NCBI GenBank assembly: GCA_029204225.1
Contig: CM055100.1
Span: 34,772,645 to 34,836,644 of the forward strand
Length of the DNA stretch: 64,000 bases
DNA from: Diphasiastrum complanatum
Taxonomy: Eukaryota > Streptophyta > Lycopodiopsida > Lycopodiales > Lycopodiaceae
Direction of reading: 5' to 3'
The position numbers and the translations under genes were made by a program. Below the pieces are notes generated by a model that was not told the DNA's origin, made no database searches, and saw only the letters and a list, made by a program, of their open reading frames with translations. Of this stretch, positions 22,266 through 33,421 are shown in pieces (within the stretch, counting starts at the first letter, position 1; each line of letters opens with the position of its first letter).

Positions 22266-23178
22266 TTGGCTTAATGACTAACAAATTTGCAGATAAGTAG
22301 GCATTGGCACCTGACCATCAAGAGCTGCATTTGCATTATCGTCTGCCATATTGATTTTCTGAGATGCAATATTTGCTTCAATTAGTCGAGATCCAATCAT
22401 CAACTAATAAGTGAAACGTTCAAAACCTTCATAATTGGCTGATATCATTTAGCAAGGTCTTTCACTTGTTTGAGCAAACTTTCGCAAAATCAATATCAGA
22501 ACAAACTAAGCAGCAACACTTTTTATGACCAACCACTAACTTTTACGAAAAATTAAGATTTTCGAAATCCATTCGAAATGGACCAACTGTGAAAATCGAT
22601 TAATCAGATCGATTTTGCAAAAGCACGGTCATTGTCACAAATCGATATCATTTCGAAAGATCCTGCATAGAACTAACTTGACATGCACTGACTTTTCCAA
22701 AAAAAGTAAATTTTTTTCGTAAATGGCCTAGTTGCTAGAAAATCTGCTTTTTGATCTAGAATTGCTAATGATAGTCACATGCAAGAATTCTACGGATCAA
22801 AATCACTGGTTACGCATGCAACATGCATTTAAGCATGCATACAGGTCTATCCATACATTTTCATTGTAATTAATGACTGTAAAACAACAAGTACAATCTG
22901 GAAAATGTACTACACCAGATCCTATAATCAATTCCTTGCAAAAACCATCAATTCTAGGTGAAAACTTCACTAAATTCATCAAAAATCTAATGATTTTATC
23001 CAAAATTCATGGAACAAATCCACAATTATGATCTTTAGGCTGAAAGTACACCAAGGATCTGAGAATCCACCTACTTGAAATTGAATTCCAACACCTAGAA
23101 GAAGAAGCAAAGAGCTACACCAAAAGAACTGCAAAATTCAAGATCCTCAAGCTCCACCTCTTGGTAGATGTGATCCAA

Positions 23179-23190
23179 GCTCTGATACCA
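23179..23190 (-). other. Primer-binding site of the gypsy element
   Basis: The reverse strand reads TGGTATCAGAGC, one base from the LTR end at 23192. This is again the initiator Met-tRNA type. Confidence 0.88.
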
Positions 23191-23191
23191 C

Positions 23192-23678
23192 TGTAGGAAC
23201 CACCAAGTGAAGATCTACAAGATTCCAATCACATGCAAACAAAAGGACACCTTTGAAGCATGAACCACCCAACCAATATGGAAAGGCTAGTCAATACCCT
23301 AACCAATCCACCCCTAAGCCACAATGAAGAACACAAGAGAGGAGAGGAAGAACTGGCTCAAGAATCACAATTCACAATAGGAGGATGGGCGAGTTTCCAC
23401 TAGACTTATTCTTCTCAAGAGAGAGAGAATATTCCCTTTAGGATCCCCATGCAACCTAAATTGAGCTATTGATCTCCTATTCTTGCATTAAAGCAGTCTT
23501 CACCATGCATGTGCTCCTATGTCCAATTATAGGTCTAGGCCCTCATATGATTATTAATTATTTAATACGACCACGTCCGGAATGACGTAGCATAACTAAT
23601 AACCACATACAACTGGAGTGACCGGCTATCCACGTCAGGAATAATTCCGATTCCCTTGTACAGGACATGGACATAACA
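23192..23678 (-). repeat. LTR of the gypsy element (487 bp)
   Basis: Plus-strand limits are TGTAGGAACC...GACATAACA. The boundaries are supported by the adjacent primer site and by the related solo LTR at 45729-46193, which has the same ends in mutated form. Flanking GTTTC (23679-23683) may be one half of a target duplication. Confidence 0.82.
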
Positions 23679-23683
23679 GTTTC

Positions 23684-24149
23684 TATCCGGCATCTATTGG
23701 AGTCAACATAGTCCACGACGGCCAATGCTTGTCCCCAATTGATTATATCGGTTGATCTTGTATAATGTCCTTTTGGCATTATTGGAACACTATCGGAGTC
23801 GTCATATGTGGTGGATGACCAAGGCTTAACGTGTCCTGTAGTCAACAGTGACTCTTTTTTCATTGTTGCCAAAGGTTATTTTACTATGCTTCCAATCTTG
23901 GATGACGCCTGCCATTCGGAGCCAGGTTGTGCCAAGAAGGAGTTTGTATGTTTGTGCATCCTCGGGTAGATCTAGTATGAAATAATCTATGGTAAACTTG
24001 ACTCCTGCAATACGGACTGGTATATTCAATAAGTGACCTGCAGGGTTGGTGACTCGTTGATCGGCCACGTAGTTTATAGCGTGGCAGATCTAAGATGTTG
24101 AATCCCCATGACTTTGCTAGTGAAAAAGCCATGATATTTACGTCTGATT
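23684..24149 (-). pseudogene. Retropepsin-type gene fragment, downstream part
   Basis: The reverse strand contains MAFSLAKSWGFNILD. After a frame change it reads INYVADQRVTNPAGHLLNIP, IDYFILDLPE and KLLLGTTWLRMAGVIQDW, a pattern of a gag-associated aspartic protease of gypsy type. The active-site part lies beyond element C at 35708-35760, and removing element C restores LDSGSDVNIMAF in frame. The fragment ends at the gypsy LTR at 23678. It is an older retroelement piece than both insertions. Confidence 0.78.
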
Positions 24150-24803
24150 TGTGAAGGATTTCAGATCATTCAAGATCCAATCCATGTCCCAAATCTTTGG
24201 TTACAATAAGGAGCAAACCAACAATCCTGCCAATGTAGAAAAATCAGCATCTACATACAAAATGAGATGCAAACTCTAAGAGATATTGATCAAACATGAA
24301 CCAGAACATAAAATATGTTTGATGTCCGTACAATTATAGTATCCTGCTGTATTTCACACGTGTGGAACTGAAAATAACAATAAATGATCATTCTACACAT
24401 AGAATTGCAAGATAACACCAAGATAGTGCACCAATGAGTAGTAGAACCCAAAGAGAACCATGTATACTGATGAAATGAGAGATAGAAGAGAGAAGATGTG
24501 TCTCTCCACGAGCTACATCATTTTATAGAGTTTCCAAACCCTATTTGGCCATTTGGCTTTCCCTCCAAAATGTAAACCCTACTTTTTTTGGGTCTAGATT
24601 CAATGTACCCAAAGTTCAAATTTGAATCTCTCTCAAACTCGACTACCAACTTTCCCACACTTTCCAAAAGTGTTTATTGAATTTATTTTAAACTAATATA
24701 ACTTCAAAAAGTTTATCTCTAAATCTAAAATAAGTTTTGGCCTCTTATTGACAATTTACCAAAATGTGACTAAACTAGATTAAACTAGTTGAAATCTCTC
24801 ACA
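24150..24803 (-). repeat. 3' LTR of element C
   Basis: 654 bp. The adjacent reverse-strand purine tract GAAGAGGGAG (24804-24813) marks its internal edge. Contains TTTCACACGTGTGGAA near 24352-24367 and, on the minus strand, a CTATAAAATG TATA-like box near 24526-24535. Confidence 0.9.
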
Positions 24804-25569
24804 CTCCCTCTTCAACTAGTTTTGGCATAGTTTTGACAATAGAACTTTGATCCAACTTTAGAATGATCTCCATCCTAAGTATAGATCTTCTTTCTAAGGT
24901 TCTAAAGTATCTTTCATAATTGATATAGAAAATAGTGTCCAAATTGGATGCTTCACTATTTCTTACATCAATTTTGCACATCAAGATATAACTGGAACAT
25001 GAATAACCAAATAGAATGTGAATGAAATGATTCCTCCATGTTTCAAACTTTGTACTCTCTGGAAAATTACAGCAACCAAACAATAAATGTGAGTGATGAC
25101 CATTTGCTTGCTTGTGTCCTCCAACTTTGTCCTTTCTTGATATGTCTCCACCATAAAACTCCATGAATGAGCCTCCATCTCCATCTTGCCACAAGAAACC
25201 ATCAAACATTGAAAATCCATGAGTAGGTGAGTACATTAATGATGCAAATCCAGCACCACATGACTCCATAAACCAAGTAGGTTGCACTAGTCCATCTTCA
25301 AGATCTACTTGACACAAGAAAATGACCATGAATTCACCAAAAATTGACAATCTCCAAGTATTGGCACCAAGTAGCTCAACACTTGAGAACTTGATCATGG
25401 ATGAGTGATATAATGAGCCTCCATTAGCCTCATTTCCATCAGCAAAACCAGCCAAGAATGCTAGCACAACTCCAACAATAAGATATTGCAAGACAATGTA
25501 GCTAGTTTGTCCATATCTTGACAATTTGCACACATCCACATGAAATAGCTCAAACATGAGATAGAACAA
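24804..25569 (-). pseudogene. Element C terminal pol-like frame
   Basis: A 256-residue open frame whose last residues (KTMPKLVEEGV) match the end of the element D polyprotein (KTMLKL..NVEEGV). Its start (VCKLSRYGQTS) resembles the D segment VGKLSQFMQDP, which lies just before RNase H. Between these anchors similarity is weak and RNase H catalytic motifs are absent. It reads as a strongly altered RNase H region that has kept its ends. Function unlikely, but the open frame is notable. Confidence 0.55.
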
Positions 25570-25632
25570 GTAAAGTAAACTTGAACAACACTTCCTTGCT
25601 GATCCTTTGACCTTACTTGAGTCTTCAATAAG

Positions 25633-26610
25633 CTACAAAAACATATCCATAACATCTTTGCCAAATAACCTTCCTTTGATGCTCTTGACTAGCTCCAAAT
25701 TGCCACCTTTTCTTTTGTGTCGTTGAAGCCCTTTGAGACCAACCTCTTGATCTTCCTCTTGACCATCAAAGTCATTGAACAGACTTTGTTTTCCAAATCC
25801 ATTACTTGCTTTTCCAGTATGAAAACCATAAGAACCAATATCCACTTGCATAGCATCATCTACACAAGAAAATTCTCCAAAACATGTGAGTAAAGCAAAG
25901 TGAGTTGCTTCCACTTGCTTACCTTTCTCTTGATCATCAAAGATATCAAAGATATGAATATCTTCAGACCTGAACCTCTGGAAAAACTCCCTCTCAAACA
26001 TATGATCTAGATCCAACAAGTTCTCATCAATGCTTGATCTTGATCTTCCACAAAGGTTAGTGAAAACAATGTCACCAATGTCACCATCACAAATCAAAAG
26101 ATAGATATCAAACTTTCCATCCAACATGAAGTAGAGTAGGTGAATATGAGTATCAAACCTAACAAATCCAGCCCTCTTGAGTCCATAACAAACCTCAATA
26201 ATCTCACCAATGAGATCTCCCTTGTCTTGAAGAAATTGCCTCTCGATTTGCTCCATGTAGTCTTCTCCAACCAACCTTTTGCCATCTCGATCATGAGTGA
26301 TCAATTCACAATCATAGAATCCTTTGAGTTGATGAAGAGATGTGAGATCCACGCCTTGGATCTTCCCAAGAACCAATCTTCCATTGCTCTTTCCTTCATA
26401 AGACTCCCTCTTAATGATTGCATTATAAGAAGTAGAAACCTCAAAAACATTAGAAGCCATGAAAAAAATGATTAGTACCTTCAACATAAGAATGAATGAA
26501 GTACTCTCTTTTTTCAAACAAGAACTTCTACACAATGTTTTACGTAATGACTCATATGATAATGATTCTTCCTCACTATCATTCACAATGACATCATTCA
26601 AAGTACATCC
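25633..26610 (-). pseudogene. Element C pol-like frame with scrambled RT pieces
   Basis: An open frame continuing, across the D insertion, from 33421-32802. It contains GEDYMEQIE near 26260 and DIYLLICDGDIGDIV near 26090, which resemble EEDIYMEQPE and the YVDD block of element D, but the catalytic pair is not preserved. Further on it reads EKGKQVEATHFALLTCFGEF near 25920, which matches EKGKQVVDNSNFAFLTSFDE of D. In D that peptide comes before RT, whereas here it comes after. Order and catalytic residues are therefore both changed. Confidence 0.55.
26606..26610. other. Target-site duplication CATCC (left) of element D
   Basis: CATCC abuts element D and recurs exactly at 32802-32806. Removing D restores an open reading frame in element C. 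Confidence 0.93.
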
Positions 26611-27265
26611 TGTGAAAATTGTCAACATTTCCTAGCTAGTTTGAGGCCTAAATTGGCTAAAATTGTAAATAGTTTTGGTTCTGGAGTTTCACACATGTGA
26701 ACCAGGCCACAATGTTTTTATTTACTGTATTTTTTCAGTATGATGAAGTGTCAAACTTCATACCCTTCAAAATGAGACCATTTTGATGTATTTTGGTCAT
26801 ATAAGCCATTTTTAGCTATTTTTCCTATATAGGGAATATCTAGGGTCAAGTACCTTCTAGAGAGAGGAGAGAGAGTCATCTTCCTCATCCATAAATAGTA
26901 GGGAAGTCGTGGAGAACAGGTTGGAGAAACCTTTTGTATGCTTCATTGAGATCAATAGATCATTGTCATTGTTTCTTCCTCCATTGAGAGCATTGTTGTG
27001 TGTATTGTCTTCAAGCTATTGTGTATGATCTTAGGTGCTTTCCAAAAGTGATAGGCTGATGTATTATGGACTGTATAATGCTATTTTGGGCCGCACTTGA
27101 TGTTTATGGAAGTTTCCATTTGTGATAAATGCTTTTTGATCAAGTTCTTTGCATTCTAGGTAGCATAGAATGTGTTGCCAATTCCTAGCTTATGTAGTTT
27201 GGAGTGCAAGCATTCAAGCCAATGATCTTGGAGTTTAGATCCACTTAGGATCTGTATTTTTCACA
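26611..27265 (+). repeat. 5' LTR of element D
   Basis: 655 bp from TGTGAAAATTG to TTTTTCACA. CTATATAGGG near 26826 is a TATA candidate. The palindrome near 26687 reads TTTCACACATGTGAA here and TTTCACACGTGTGAA in the 3' copy. Confidence 0.93.
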
Positions 27266-27277
27266 TGGTATCAGAGC
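27266..27277 (+). other. Primer-binding site of element D
   Basis: TGGTATCAGAGC directly after the LTR. Confidence 0.9.
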
Positions 27278-28437
27278 TGGTTGGCTTCTATTTACAGTAA
27301 GTATTCCATTTTTGGTGATATTTGGATGTTTGATCAAGTTCTAGCATGATTTTGCATTGCTTTGTTGATCAAATCTTACTAACCTTTGTTTTGTGAGTTG
27401 AACTTGTGGATCAAAAGCATATTTCAGGTCTATTGAAGATCAGAGGCTGAAAAGAAACTATTTTGGATCAGATCATAACACCTAATCATTTGTGATTGTG
27501 AGGCTTGTGCATATTCAATACTAACAATGTTCTTTTCAATCCTATTGTTGACAATCTCCATTCTTGGATGAACACTCTCCTTAAGTGGATGAAACTTCTC
27601 CTTAAGTGGATGACAAATGCTCTTTTGAGTGAGTTGTAATTCTCCTAAAGGCTGAGCAAAGCTCCCATTTGGATGAAAGATCCCCTTTTTTGGGTGAACA
27701 TATTGTAAGCTCCATTGTGAAGAGCATATTGTAAAGATTGTCATCAATTTTGGCATAAATTTTGGTGTACTTTGTTGAGCATGTAAGTAACTCTCCTTAT
27801 GTAATTTGATTGGAGCATTTGCTGGAAGGTGTTAACCATTATGCAAGTGTGTTTTCAGGTTCTTAACAGGTTGAGGAACATTCTCATGTGAAGTGATCTT
27901 AGATCTACATCTAAACACCAAGATTTGACAAGATAGTGAAGCTAGTCTTGTGATTCACTAAGTGTGCTCATTCATTCACCTCTAAATCTTGTATTTATCA
28001 CTTGCTGGAGTTTATAAACTTTTAGAAGTGTGGTTTACATGTGGTTTTACAGGTTGAATCAATATCTTAGTGTGTTGATCATATGTTGATCAAGTTTGTT
28101 CATTACTAGGTAATCTTGGCATCCTAGTTTTGGGTATTTTCTAAGAATGCAAGTAACTCTTCACACCATAACTTGATTTGGTCACTTGCTGGAAAGTTTG
28201 AGAGCTTAAGCAAGAGTGTGTTCAGGTTGGTTTGATTTTGTAATCCATTCTTAGTGTGTGCAAAGTGTTGCATGTGTTTCAATCTTCCTTTCTATGCTTG
28301 GAAACCATCTAGGTTCAAGATAGAAGTGTTTTAGGGTCCTAAATCTTCATAGATCTCTTTATCTATCATTTGTTGAGAGAAAAGTGAGTGCTAAGTGCTT
28401 TAGGACAGAACCTAAAAGTTGAAGAAACATTAGAATC

Positions 28438-31400
28438 ATGGCTTCCAATGGTGGGATCATGCTAGAGTCTAGTGAAAGGTTGAGTTCATCAAACTACTCT
28501 ACTTGGAAAGTGAGGATGGAGTCCTTACTTGAGTTGAATGAACTCATGGACATAGTTGCAGAAATTGAAGAGAGACCTCTCACACTTCAAGAGCAACAAA
28601 GGTTTGATAAGAAGGCCAAAAGGGCTCTTCATATCATTAAAATGAATGTTACAAATGAACTTCTCAAGGAAGTTGGAAAGTGTCAAAGTGCAAGTGAGGC
28701 ATGGAATGCCTTAAAGAAGCTCTTTGAATCAAAGTCCACATCTAGGGTATTGACCCTAAGGAGACAAATATTTTCTAGTAGGCAAAGAGAGGGTGAAAGT
28801 GCTCATGCATTTATCTTGAGAGTTAAGTCCCTAAGTGATGATTTAGCATGCATTGATGAGAACATAAAAGATGGTGAAATAGTCCAAGTTATGTTGAATG
28901 GTTTGCTAAATGAACATGCTAACCTTGTGCAAAGTTTTGCCATTCAAAGAGTCTTGCCAAGTGTGGTTGACTTGCAAGAAATCTTATTGGCTGAAGAACA
29001 TAGGTTGCAATCAAAGCTTGATGGTGCATCCTTGCAAGGTGGAGGTGAAGAGGCTTTCTTCACAAAAGGCAAATTCAAGGGCAAAGGTAAAGGCAAAGGG
29101 AAATGGTCCAAAGGTGGTAACTTTGATCATGATGATCACTCTTCCTCTTCCTCTTCTACTAAGAACAATAAGTCAAAGTTCAAGTGCTTTTATTGTGGGA
29201 TAAAAGGTCATTTTGCAAATGAATGTTATAAGAAGAAAAGAGAGCAAGGAGAGAGGCAAGGAAATCTTACAATAGATGAGGAAGAACATAACACATGTGA
29301 ATCACTTGTTATGACTTCAAGTTTGTTAGCCAACATAGATGATAATGATCCTTGGTGGATTGATGTGGAGTTCATTGGAGATGCATGTTTGATAAGTAAA
29401 TGTGGATCCTTGATTGCTCAAGGTAGGAGGCATGGTAAACTTTTCAAGCTTGATGCATGTGTGATCTCTAATCATGAAGGATGTATGGCTAGGGAGCAAT
29501 TGACAAACCAAGAAGTTTGGCACAAGAGGTTGGGCCATCCCAACTTCAAATCTTTGGAGGTAATGGCAAAGAAAGAGCTTGTTCTTGGTCTCCCTAAAAG
29601 TCTTGTTGCAAACAATAGTGTTTGTGAACATTGTGCCTTGTCCAAATCTCATAGACTTGCTTATTCTAGATCTACTTCTAGATCTAAAGAAGCTTTTCAA
29701 CTTGTGCATTCTGATATTCATTCTTCTAGTACAACTAGCAATGGTGGGGCAAAGATGTATGCAACTTTCATTGATGACTTTAGTAGGTATACTTGGATCT
29801 ATCTTCTTAAAAGTAAGGATGAAGTGTTTGCTGCATTTGTCAAGTTCAAGAATGAAATGGAAAACCAATTCAATACAAAGATCAAATGCTTAAGATCTGA
29901 TAATGGAGGGGAATACACCTCAAATAGGTTCAAAGACTTTTGTATAGCACATGGGATTAAGAGGGAGATGTCTAGTCCTAGGACTCCACAACAGAATGGA
30001 GTGGCCGAGAGGAAGAATAGAACCCTTTGTGAATGTGCCAAGGCAATGAGACTACATGCTAATCTTGCTAAGTCTTTTTGGGGGGAAGCTTTAGCATGTG
30101 CTAACTATCTATGTAATAGATGGACAAGTGCTTCCTTGGATGGTAAAACTCCTCATGAGGTTCTTTATGGTAGAAGGCCGAGTGTCAAGCATTGTAGGAT
30201 CTTTGGATGTACATGTTTTGTCAATATCACACTTGATGATAGAACTAAAGAAGATCCTTCATCAAAGAAGGGTGTGTTTGTTGGCTATAGTGAAGTAAGC
30301 AAGGCTTACAAAGTGTACATTCCTTCTACAAAGAAAGTTGTCATAAGTAGGGATGTCATCTTTCATGAAGAGAATGTTTCCAATGTTGTTGATGTTGATG
30401 TTGATGTGCCTACTAATCATCATGATGTGCAAGATGTCTTGGATGAAGATGGAGATGCCACTCCAAAGCAAACTTCAAGGAAGACTCAAAGGCAAAGGGC
30501 TAAGCCATCAAGGCTAACCTATCATGAAAAAGGAAAGCAAGTGGTGGACAACTCTAACTTTGCTTTTCTTACCTCTTTTGATGAACCAACTTGTGTAGGT
30601 GAAGCAATTCAAAAGAAGGAATGGATCCAAGCCATGGATCATGAGCATCAAGCACTCATCAAAAGCAACACATGGAGGTTGGTAAAGCTTCCAAAGGACA
30701 AGAAGGCAATTGGTTGTAAGTGGATCTTCAAGATCAAGACAAATCAAGATGGATCAATCAACAAGTACAAGGCAAGGTTGGTGGCAAAGGGGTATGCTCA
30801 AGAATATGGTATTGACTATGATGAGACCTTTGCACCCGTGGCAAAGATGGTAACTATTCGAATCCTAATCTCTCTTGCAACTCTTTATGATTGGGATATG
30901 TGGCAAATGGATGTTACTAATGCCTTCTTGAATGGTGATCTTGAAGAAGATATTTACATGGAGCAACCCGAGGGCTATGTTTCACATGATGAGCCTAATC
31001 ATGTGTGCTATCTCCAAAAGAGTTTGTATGGGCTAAAGCAAGCACCAAGGAGTTGGTATGCTAAGCTCAATTCCTTCTTACTTTCTCAAAACTTTGTTAT
31101 GAGTGAGTATGATCATTCTCTCTACTTTAGATTGAATGAAAATGATATCACTTTACTTTTGATCTATGTTGATGACATTATCTTAAGTGGTGGTAACAAT
31201 CTAGATATAGATGAAATCAAGATGGCACTCAAAAGAGAGTTTGAAATTCAAGATCTTGGTAAACTTCATTATATCTTAGGAATAGAGATTATTAGAACTT
31301 CTAAATCTACATTCATATGTCAAGAAAAGTATGTTAACTCTATTCTAAAAAGGTTTCATATGGAAGATTGTAAAGTTGTTTCTACTCCTATGGAATCAAA

Positions 31401-32151
31401 TGTAAAGCTAACTACAAGAAGTAATGAAAGATCCTTCAAGGACATTACTCTCTATAGAAAGCTAATAGGATCTCTTATATGGTTAACCATCACAAGACCT
31501 GATCTAAGCTTTGTGGTTGGTAAACTAAGTCAATTTATGCAAGATCCTAGTGAGGCTCATTGGAAGCTAGGAAAGAGAGTACTTAGATACATCTCGGGAT
31601 CTAGAGATTTTGGCATCTTGTATGGAGGTACTACACCTAACCTTTGTGGATTTTCAGATTCAGATTTTGCAGGTGATCAAATGGATAGGAAGTCAACAAG
31701 TGCCTTTGCAATCTATCTTGGAGATGGAGTGGTCTCATGGCTATCAAAGAAGCAACCAACTATCTCTCTATCTTCCACCGAAGCCGAGTACAAGGCATTA
31801 ACAACATGCACCAAGGAGATTCTTTGGATCAAGAGGATGTTATTGGATCTTCACTTGCTGGAACCAGAGAAGACTCCAATCATACTTTGTGATAACCTTT
31901 CAGCCCAAAGCTTGGCAAGCAATCCTGTTTTTCATGCAAGGAGCAAGCACATTGAGATTGCTCACCATTTTGTGAGAGATCAAGTCATTGCCAAAGAGGT
32001 GGAGCTTCAACATGTCTCTTCAAAGGAGTGTGTGGCTGATATCTTCACCAAACCATTGGGAAAGGACCTATATTTAATGCATAGATCTAATCTTGGAATG
32101 TGCTCAAAGACTATGTTGAAACTAGCATCAAATGTTGAAGAGGGAGTGTGA
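28438..32151 (+). CDS. Element D gag-pol polyprotein (1237 aa), protease core deleted
   Basis: One uninterrupted frame. Gag capsid region covers about residues 10-200, and the zinc knuckle CFYCGIKGHFANEC is at 250-263. WWID at 306-309 is the start of protease but continues directly into VEFIGDACL, so the DSGAS site and about 84 residues present in element C are missing in frame. GAG-pre-integrase starts with WHKRLGHPN near 361. Integrase has D426, D488 and E524 (D-35-E). RT has YVDD at 910-913, and RNase H has SDSDFAGD near 1073. The ATG opens the first long frame after a leader of about 1.17 kb. Without protease the polyprotein could not be self-processed, so trans help would be needed. Confidence 0.92.
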   Translation: MASNGGIMLESSERLSSSNYSTWKVRMESLLELNELMDIVAEIEERPLTLQEQQRFDKKAKRALHIIKMNVTNELLKEVGKCQSASEAWNALKKLFESKSTSRVLTLRRQIFSSRQREGESAHAFILRVKSLSDDLACIDENIKDGEIVQVMLNGLLNEHANLVQSFAIQRVLPSVVDLQEILLAEEHRLQSKLDGASLQGGGEEAFFTKGKFKGKGKGKGKWSKGGNFDHDDHSSSSSSTKNNKSKFKCFYCGIKGHFANECYKKKREQGERQGNLTIDEEEHNTCESLVMTSSLLANIDDNDPWWIDVEFIGDACLISKCGSLIAQGRRHGKLFKLDACVISNHEGCMAREQLTNQEVWHKRLGHPNFKSLEVMAKKELVLGLPKSLVANNSVCEHCALSKSHRLAYSRSTSRSKEAFQLVHSDIHSSSTTSNGGAKMYATFIDDFSRYTWIYLLKSKDEVFAAFVKFKNEMENQFNTKIKCLRSDNGGEYTSNRFKDFCIAHGIKREMSSPRTPQQNGVAERKNRTLCECAKAMRLHANLAKSFWGEALACANYLCNRWTSASLDGKTPHEVLYGRRPSVKHCRIFGCTCFVNITLDDRTKEDPSSKKGVFVGYSEVSKAYKVYIPSTKKVVISRDVIFHEENVSNVVDVDVDVPTNHHDVQDVLDEDGDATPKQTSRKTQRQRAKPSRLTYHEKGKQVVDNSNFAFLTSFDEPTCVGEAIQKKEWIQAMDHEHQALIKSNTWRLVKLPKDKKAIGCKWIFKIKTNQDGSINKYKARLVAKGYAQEYGIDYDETFAPVAKMVTIRILISLATLYDWDMWQMDVTNAFLNGDLEEDIYMEQPEGYVSHDEPNHVCYLQKSLYGLKQAPRSWYAKLNSFLLSQNFVMSEYDHSLYFRLNENDITLLLIYVDDIILSGGNNLDIDEIKMALKREFEIQDLGKLHYILGIEIIRTSKSTFICQEKYVNSILKRFHMEDCKVVSTPMESNVKLTTRSNERSFKDITLYRKLIGSLIWLTITRPDLSFVVGKLSQFMQDPSEAHWKLGKRVLRYISGSRDFGILYGGTTPNLCGFSDSDFAGDQMDRKSTSAFAIYLGDGVVSWLSKKQPTISLSSTEAEYKALTTCTKEILWIKRMLLDLHLLEPEKTPIILCDNLSAQSLASNPVFHARSKHIEIAHHFVRDQVIAKEVELQHVSSKECVADIFTKPLGKDLYLMHRSNLGMCSKTMLKLASNVEEGV
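32138..32146 (+). other. Polypurine tract of element D
   Basis: GAAGAGGGAG-type purines immediately before the 3' LTR, overlapping the last codons of gag-pol (VEEGV, stop). Confidence 0.8.
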
Positions 32152-32801
32152 AAATTGTCAACATTTCCTAGCTAGTTTGAGGCCTAAATTGGCTAAAATT
32201 GTAAATAGTTTTGGTTCTGGAGTTTCACACGTGTGAACCAGGCCACAATGTTTTTATTTACTGTATTTTTTCAGTATGATGAAGTGTCAAACTTCATACC
32301 CTTCAAAATGAGACCATTTTGATGTATTTTGGTCATATAAGCCATTTTTAGCTATTTTTCCTATATAGGGAATATCTAGGGTCAAGTACCTTCTAGAGAG
32401 AGGAGAGAGAGTCATCTTCCTCATCCATAAATAGTAGGGAAGTCGTGGAAAACAGGTTGGAGAAACCTTTTGTATGCTTCATTGAGATCAATAGATCATT
32501 GTCATTGTTTCTTCCTCCATTGAGAGCATTGTTGTGTGTATTGTCTTCAAGCTATTGTGTATGATCTTAGGTGCTTTCCAAAAGTGATAGGCTGATGTAT
32601 TATGGACTGTATAATGCTATTTTGGGCCGCACTTGATGTTTATGGAAGTTTCCATTTGTGATAAATGCTTTTTGATCAAGTTCTTTGCATTCTAGGTAGC
32701 ATAGAATGTGTTGCCAATTCCTAGCTTATGTAGTTTGGAGTGCAAGCATTCAAGCCAATGATCTTGGAGTTTAGATCCACTTAGGATCTGTATTTTTCAC
32801 A
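32147..32801 (+). repeat. 3' LTR of element D
   Basis: 655 bp, identical to the 5' LTR except for two substitutions that I could see, near 32233 and 32449. Followed by the right CATCC. Confidence 0.93.
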
Positions 32802-33421
32802 CATCCTACTTTGAACTCTTCACATGCTTCTCTTCTTCTTGAATTGTGACTATCTTCCTCACCAAGTCTCTTGATAGAACCATTTGATCTACTCTCTTTA
32901 TGAAGACATGTGACTCCACTTGCTGGAAAAATGACTTTCTTGGAATCATAACAAAAGAATGTAGAAGAACCAACTCCTTCATGCATGCATCTAGCAACAT
33001 CCTTTTCCATATGATCAAAGAAATCATTAACAACAATCTTTTCCAAAGGAAGAACCTTCACCTCCATTGATGAAGTTAGCTCTTTCCTTACCTTTTGCAT
33101 GCTTGCACTTGCCATGAAGAACCATTGAAACACCATCATTATCCTCAAGACTAGCCAAGTTAGCACAAAGATGAACATCTCCAAGAAGCATATTAGATCT
33201 TGACCTAGATCTAGCATAAGGAATCTTGTTAGACTTTGCATAAGATCCACCGATCTTATTGATGCTAAAAGGTAACTTGGGAAGATTGAGACCAATCTCC
33301 TTTTCCATTCCATCCTTTTTGTTAGCCATAACAGAAGAATCAAGCTTGAAAAGTCTACCTTGTTTATTGCCCCTAGCAACCAAGATTTCTTCCTTTGTAA
33401 TGAAGCAAGCATCACCATCAA
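32802..33421 (-). pseudogene. Element C pol-like frame, upstream part
   Basis: This open frame overlaps the end of the gag-protease frame in another register and continues past 33027 with LEKIVVNDFFDHMEKDVARC down to FKVGC at the D insertion. It is in frame with 26610-25633 on the far side of D. I see no integrase or RT motif in this part. It may result from a frameshift within a decayed pol. Confidence 0.5.

Larger units (their letters stand above)
19745..23678 (-). mobile_element. Ty3/gypsy element, 3'-truncated
   Basis: Minus-strand gypsy element with one LTR (23192-23678), primer site, gag, zinc knuckle, protease, RT and most of RNase H. Integrase and the 3' LTR are missing, because the element stops at 19745 against the CACTA relic. 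The five bases beyond the LTR (23679-23683, GTTTC) cannot be checked against a partner. An upstream relative survives as an RT fragment with an inserted solo LTR at 45085-46440. Confidence 0.88.
26611..32801 (+). mobile_element. Ty1/copia element D (young, near-complete)
   Basis: 6191 bp with 655-bp LTRs (26611-27265 and 32147-32801), primer site, long leader, one gag-pol frame and purine tract, flanked by a perfect CATCC duplication. I see only two differences between the LTRs, so insertion was recent. Coding capacity is continuous, but the protease core is deleted. Inserted head-to-head into element C, a distant relative with similar gag. Confidence 0.95.

Noticed and set aside
24799-26628. 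Element C frames considered as captured host genes
   Set aside because: Anchors to copia pol (EDYMEQ, EKGKQ...LLT, VEEGV end) make an altered pol more likely than a captured gene, although the middle remains unexplained.
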